Positions 62,108-64,000 of a stretch of DNA of 64,000 nucleotides are shown here, piece by piece. Under the pieces are notes generated by a model, which was given only the letters and a program-made list of their open reading frames with translations, searched no databases and was not told the DNA's origin. Position numbers and translations under genes: made by a program. The stretch lies in the NCBI RefSeq assembly GCF_963082655.1, contig NC_081552.1, positions 50,501,280 through 50,565,279 on the forward strand, in the 5' to 3' direction. The first letter of the stretch is position 1. Each line of letters opens with the position of its first letter. The stretch is from Stomoxys calcitrans. Lineage: Eukaryota > Arthropoda > Insecta > Diptera > Muscidae.

Positions 62108-64000
62108 TATTTTATTCTAATCGTTTTGATTTTTTAAACCATTTTCAAATTTAAAGAACATATCGATATCAGCTATTAGAAGCTCATAAAAGTAATTTCC
62201 ATTGTAAGGACTATTACAAACAGTTGCACTGGTTAGCTGTCAGTATCAAGCGATAAGATCCAATAACTTTTTTTCCTTAATTACCTTTAATTGCACTTGA
62301 TAGTTATCGATAACAGCCGATAACACGTACTTTGCACTGTAAACCAAATGCACATTAAATTTCAAGGCATAGTTGCAATGTGTAGCTACCGATTTCATGC
62401 GATAACATGTTCCTTGTGCTGAATAGAATTAGAATTAAAAATTGACCTATAACACGTTTACATTGAAATTTTTATGATCAGGATTTGGAAAAACCCAAAA
62501 ATAAATACAGTCCGTTTACACTGCGTTTTGGTAATTTTAGTGACATACACAAGCACACATGCGCATAAATGAATGTGCATATCACACACATCCATACACA
62601 ATTCTTGAAACAGTTGTATATTTTGGTACTTTTATCGATTATTCAGCCATGAAATCGGTTTTATTTATCCAATTAAAAATCGGATATATTTGTCCATGGT
62701 ATAACCTTCCATTAAACACAGGATTTAGCACTTAAATCAAGGAAAGGTCATAAAATCGGATTTAGTGTTCATCGTAAACGTACTTCTATACTATTTTTCG
62801 GTACTTCTGCATTGCAGCTGTAAAGGCCTAAACAGAATGAGCGAGTTGAGGAGCGTCGCGTTGAGCAAAAGTCAAAAAATCAAAAAATCAACCCGCAAAA
62901 GTAAAACAATTTTTTAACTCTGACGACTAAAAACACTACTTCACATGTGGCAGCGAGGAATGACGCTCACTTTCAAGCGTCAAGGTTGAAAATTTTTTAA
63001 CAGAGTTGCACTTTTAGCAACTCGACACTCAAAAACAAAGCTCAATATGTTCATTCTGTTTCGGCCTTAATTTAGACTACAAAAGTTACCGAAAAAAACC
63101 GCTTTGATTTGCAACGCCTGTATTACAAATCAATATACATATATGTTTGAATTTCAATTTTAATTTTGTTAGTGGATCCACGGAATTAAATCTATAACAT
63201 ATCACATATTTCAAATTTTCAAGGACACTCCGATTACCAAAAGTTATCAAAAATTGAACAATGTTGATTTTTCATAGATTTGATAAAAATCGATAACTTT
63301 TTCGATAACAATCTATAACATCTTGTAATCGTTTGACCTCATGCAAATATTTTAAAATTGTAAATATTTTATAACTGTCGTTTAGGTTTTATTGTTAAAA
63401 TGTGAAATTTTTAATACGAAAATTGGGTTTATTTTTTTTCAAGTTTTAACTTCTTTAAGTTTTTTTTTTAATTATTGTTTTCTATTCTTTTCTTATGTTT
63501 TTTCACATTTATCATTTTTAAAAGATCCTTTTTGTATACCTTGTTTCACAACTATTGACAACTTTTTTAAAATTGTTTTAATATTTTTTTTTAAATCCCA
63601 CATCACAGATTATTTTATTTATAGCTACCTGTTTCCCGTTAACTTCTTTTTAACAAAAAGAAAACAATACATAACGAAAAAATGCAAACGAATTTTTTCC
63701 CTAAGATTTTATTTTATTTTTATTTATTTTGTATTGCAAAGTATGAATACAAGCATACAAAAGAAAATCGTAACGAAAATCAAGCAAATTTTTAAAATTG
63801 TGATATACTTCTATAAATTAAAAAAAAAATCTTTAACACAACAACAAAAGAAATTACCATAACACAATAAAAACAGACAACATTGAATAAATGATTTAAT
63901 ATGTATTTTTTTATTTGTTTTATTTTTTTTTTTTTTGTTATATAATTGTTTGAAAATATTTAAGTGAGCCGCAATTAAAGAGATATTGTGTTTATTGGTG
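62108..64000. other. Non-coding DNA with CGATAAC motifs in its first part
   Basis: At 62180-62460 there are further CGATAAC composites (GATAGTTATCGATAACAGCC, TTTCATGCGATAACATG, TTTGCACTGTAAACC). Near 63290 a cluster AAAATCGATAACTTTTTCGA occurs. From about 63360 to the end the DNA is almost pure A/T runs. The frame at 63392-63862 is a product of that composition. No gene. Confidence 0.45.

Noticed and set aside
63392..63862. 156-codon frame near the window end
   Set aside because: Phe/Lys/Ile-rich translation expected from A/T runs. No domain or neighbour supports it.

Overview
The window looks like nuclear DNA of a higher (probably calyptrate, muscid-like) fly. It is strongly AT-rich. Its only cellular gene that I recognise is a split gene with canonical GT-AG introns whose protein is very close to the Drosophila teneurin Ten-m (odd Oz, tenascin-major). 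Most of the rest is degraded mobile and repetitive DNA. The fly and Ten-m assignments come from recognising the protein and repeats by eye. No database was searched.

Layout. Positions 1-34003 hold no exon I can support. Because the first recognisable exon (34004) starts inside the cytoplasmic domain and needs an upstream exon of phase 1, this stretch is most simply a long 5' intron of the teneurin gene, possibly with missed small exons. It contains a cluster of CGATA motifs (405-1165), two deletion-derived Tc1/mariner-type elements, two piggyBac-like MITEs, one mariner MITE end, a 5'-truncated LINE with an intact reverse transcriptase ORF (16442-18558), Helitron-like pieces, tRNA-derived SINEs, a LINE RNase H fragment, and many copies of long elements built from tandem units of about 150 bp.

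Positions 34004-58192 carry the teneurin exons on the + strand: cytoplasmic tail and transmembrane helix (34004-34279), juxtamembrane linker (34396-34728), a large symmetric optional exon (39100-41787, 896 codons), the membrane-distal linker (45149-45432), eight EGF repeats (45858-48429), the Cys-rich segment (48497-48704), a 27-nt microexon (49599-49625), and one large last exon with the TTR-like, FN-plug, NHL, YD-shell and Tox-GHH regions (52399-58192). All phases match across junctions. Without the optional exons the window encodes about 2,556 residues, as expected for a roughly 2,730-residue fly Ten-m lacking its first ~180 residues.

The points most worth following are (1) an in-frame TGA at 58010-58012 followed by 59 more sense codons of very acidic sequence up to a TAA, which suggests stop-codon readthrough; (2) the 27-nt microexon, which inserts a short aromatic peptide and creates an N-glycosylation sequon; (3) the 2.7-kb cassette exon; (4) a near-palindromic foldback of about 800 bp in the following intron; and (5) a dispersed CGATAAC-type motif family concentrated in the 3' introns and downstream DNA. 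From 59276 to the end I see only non-coding DNA with repeats.
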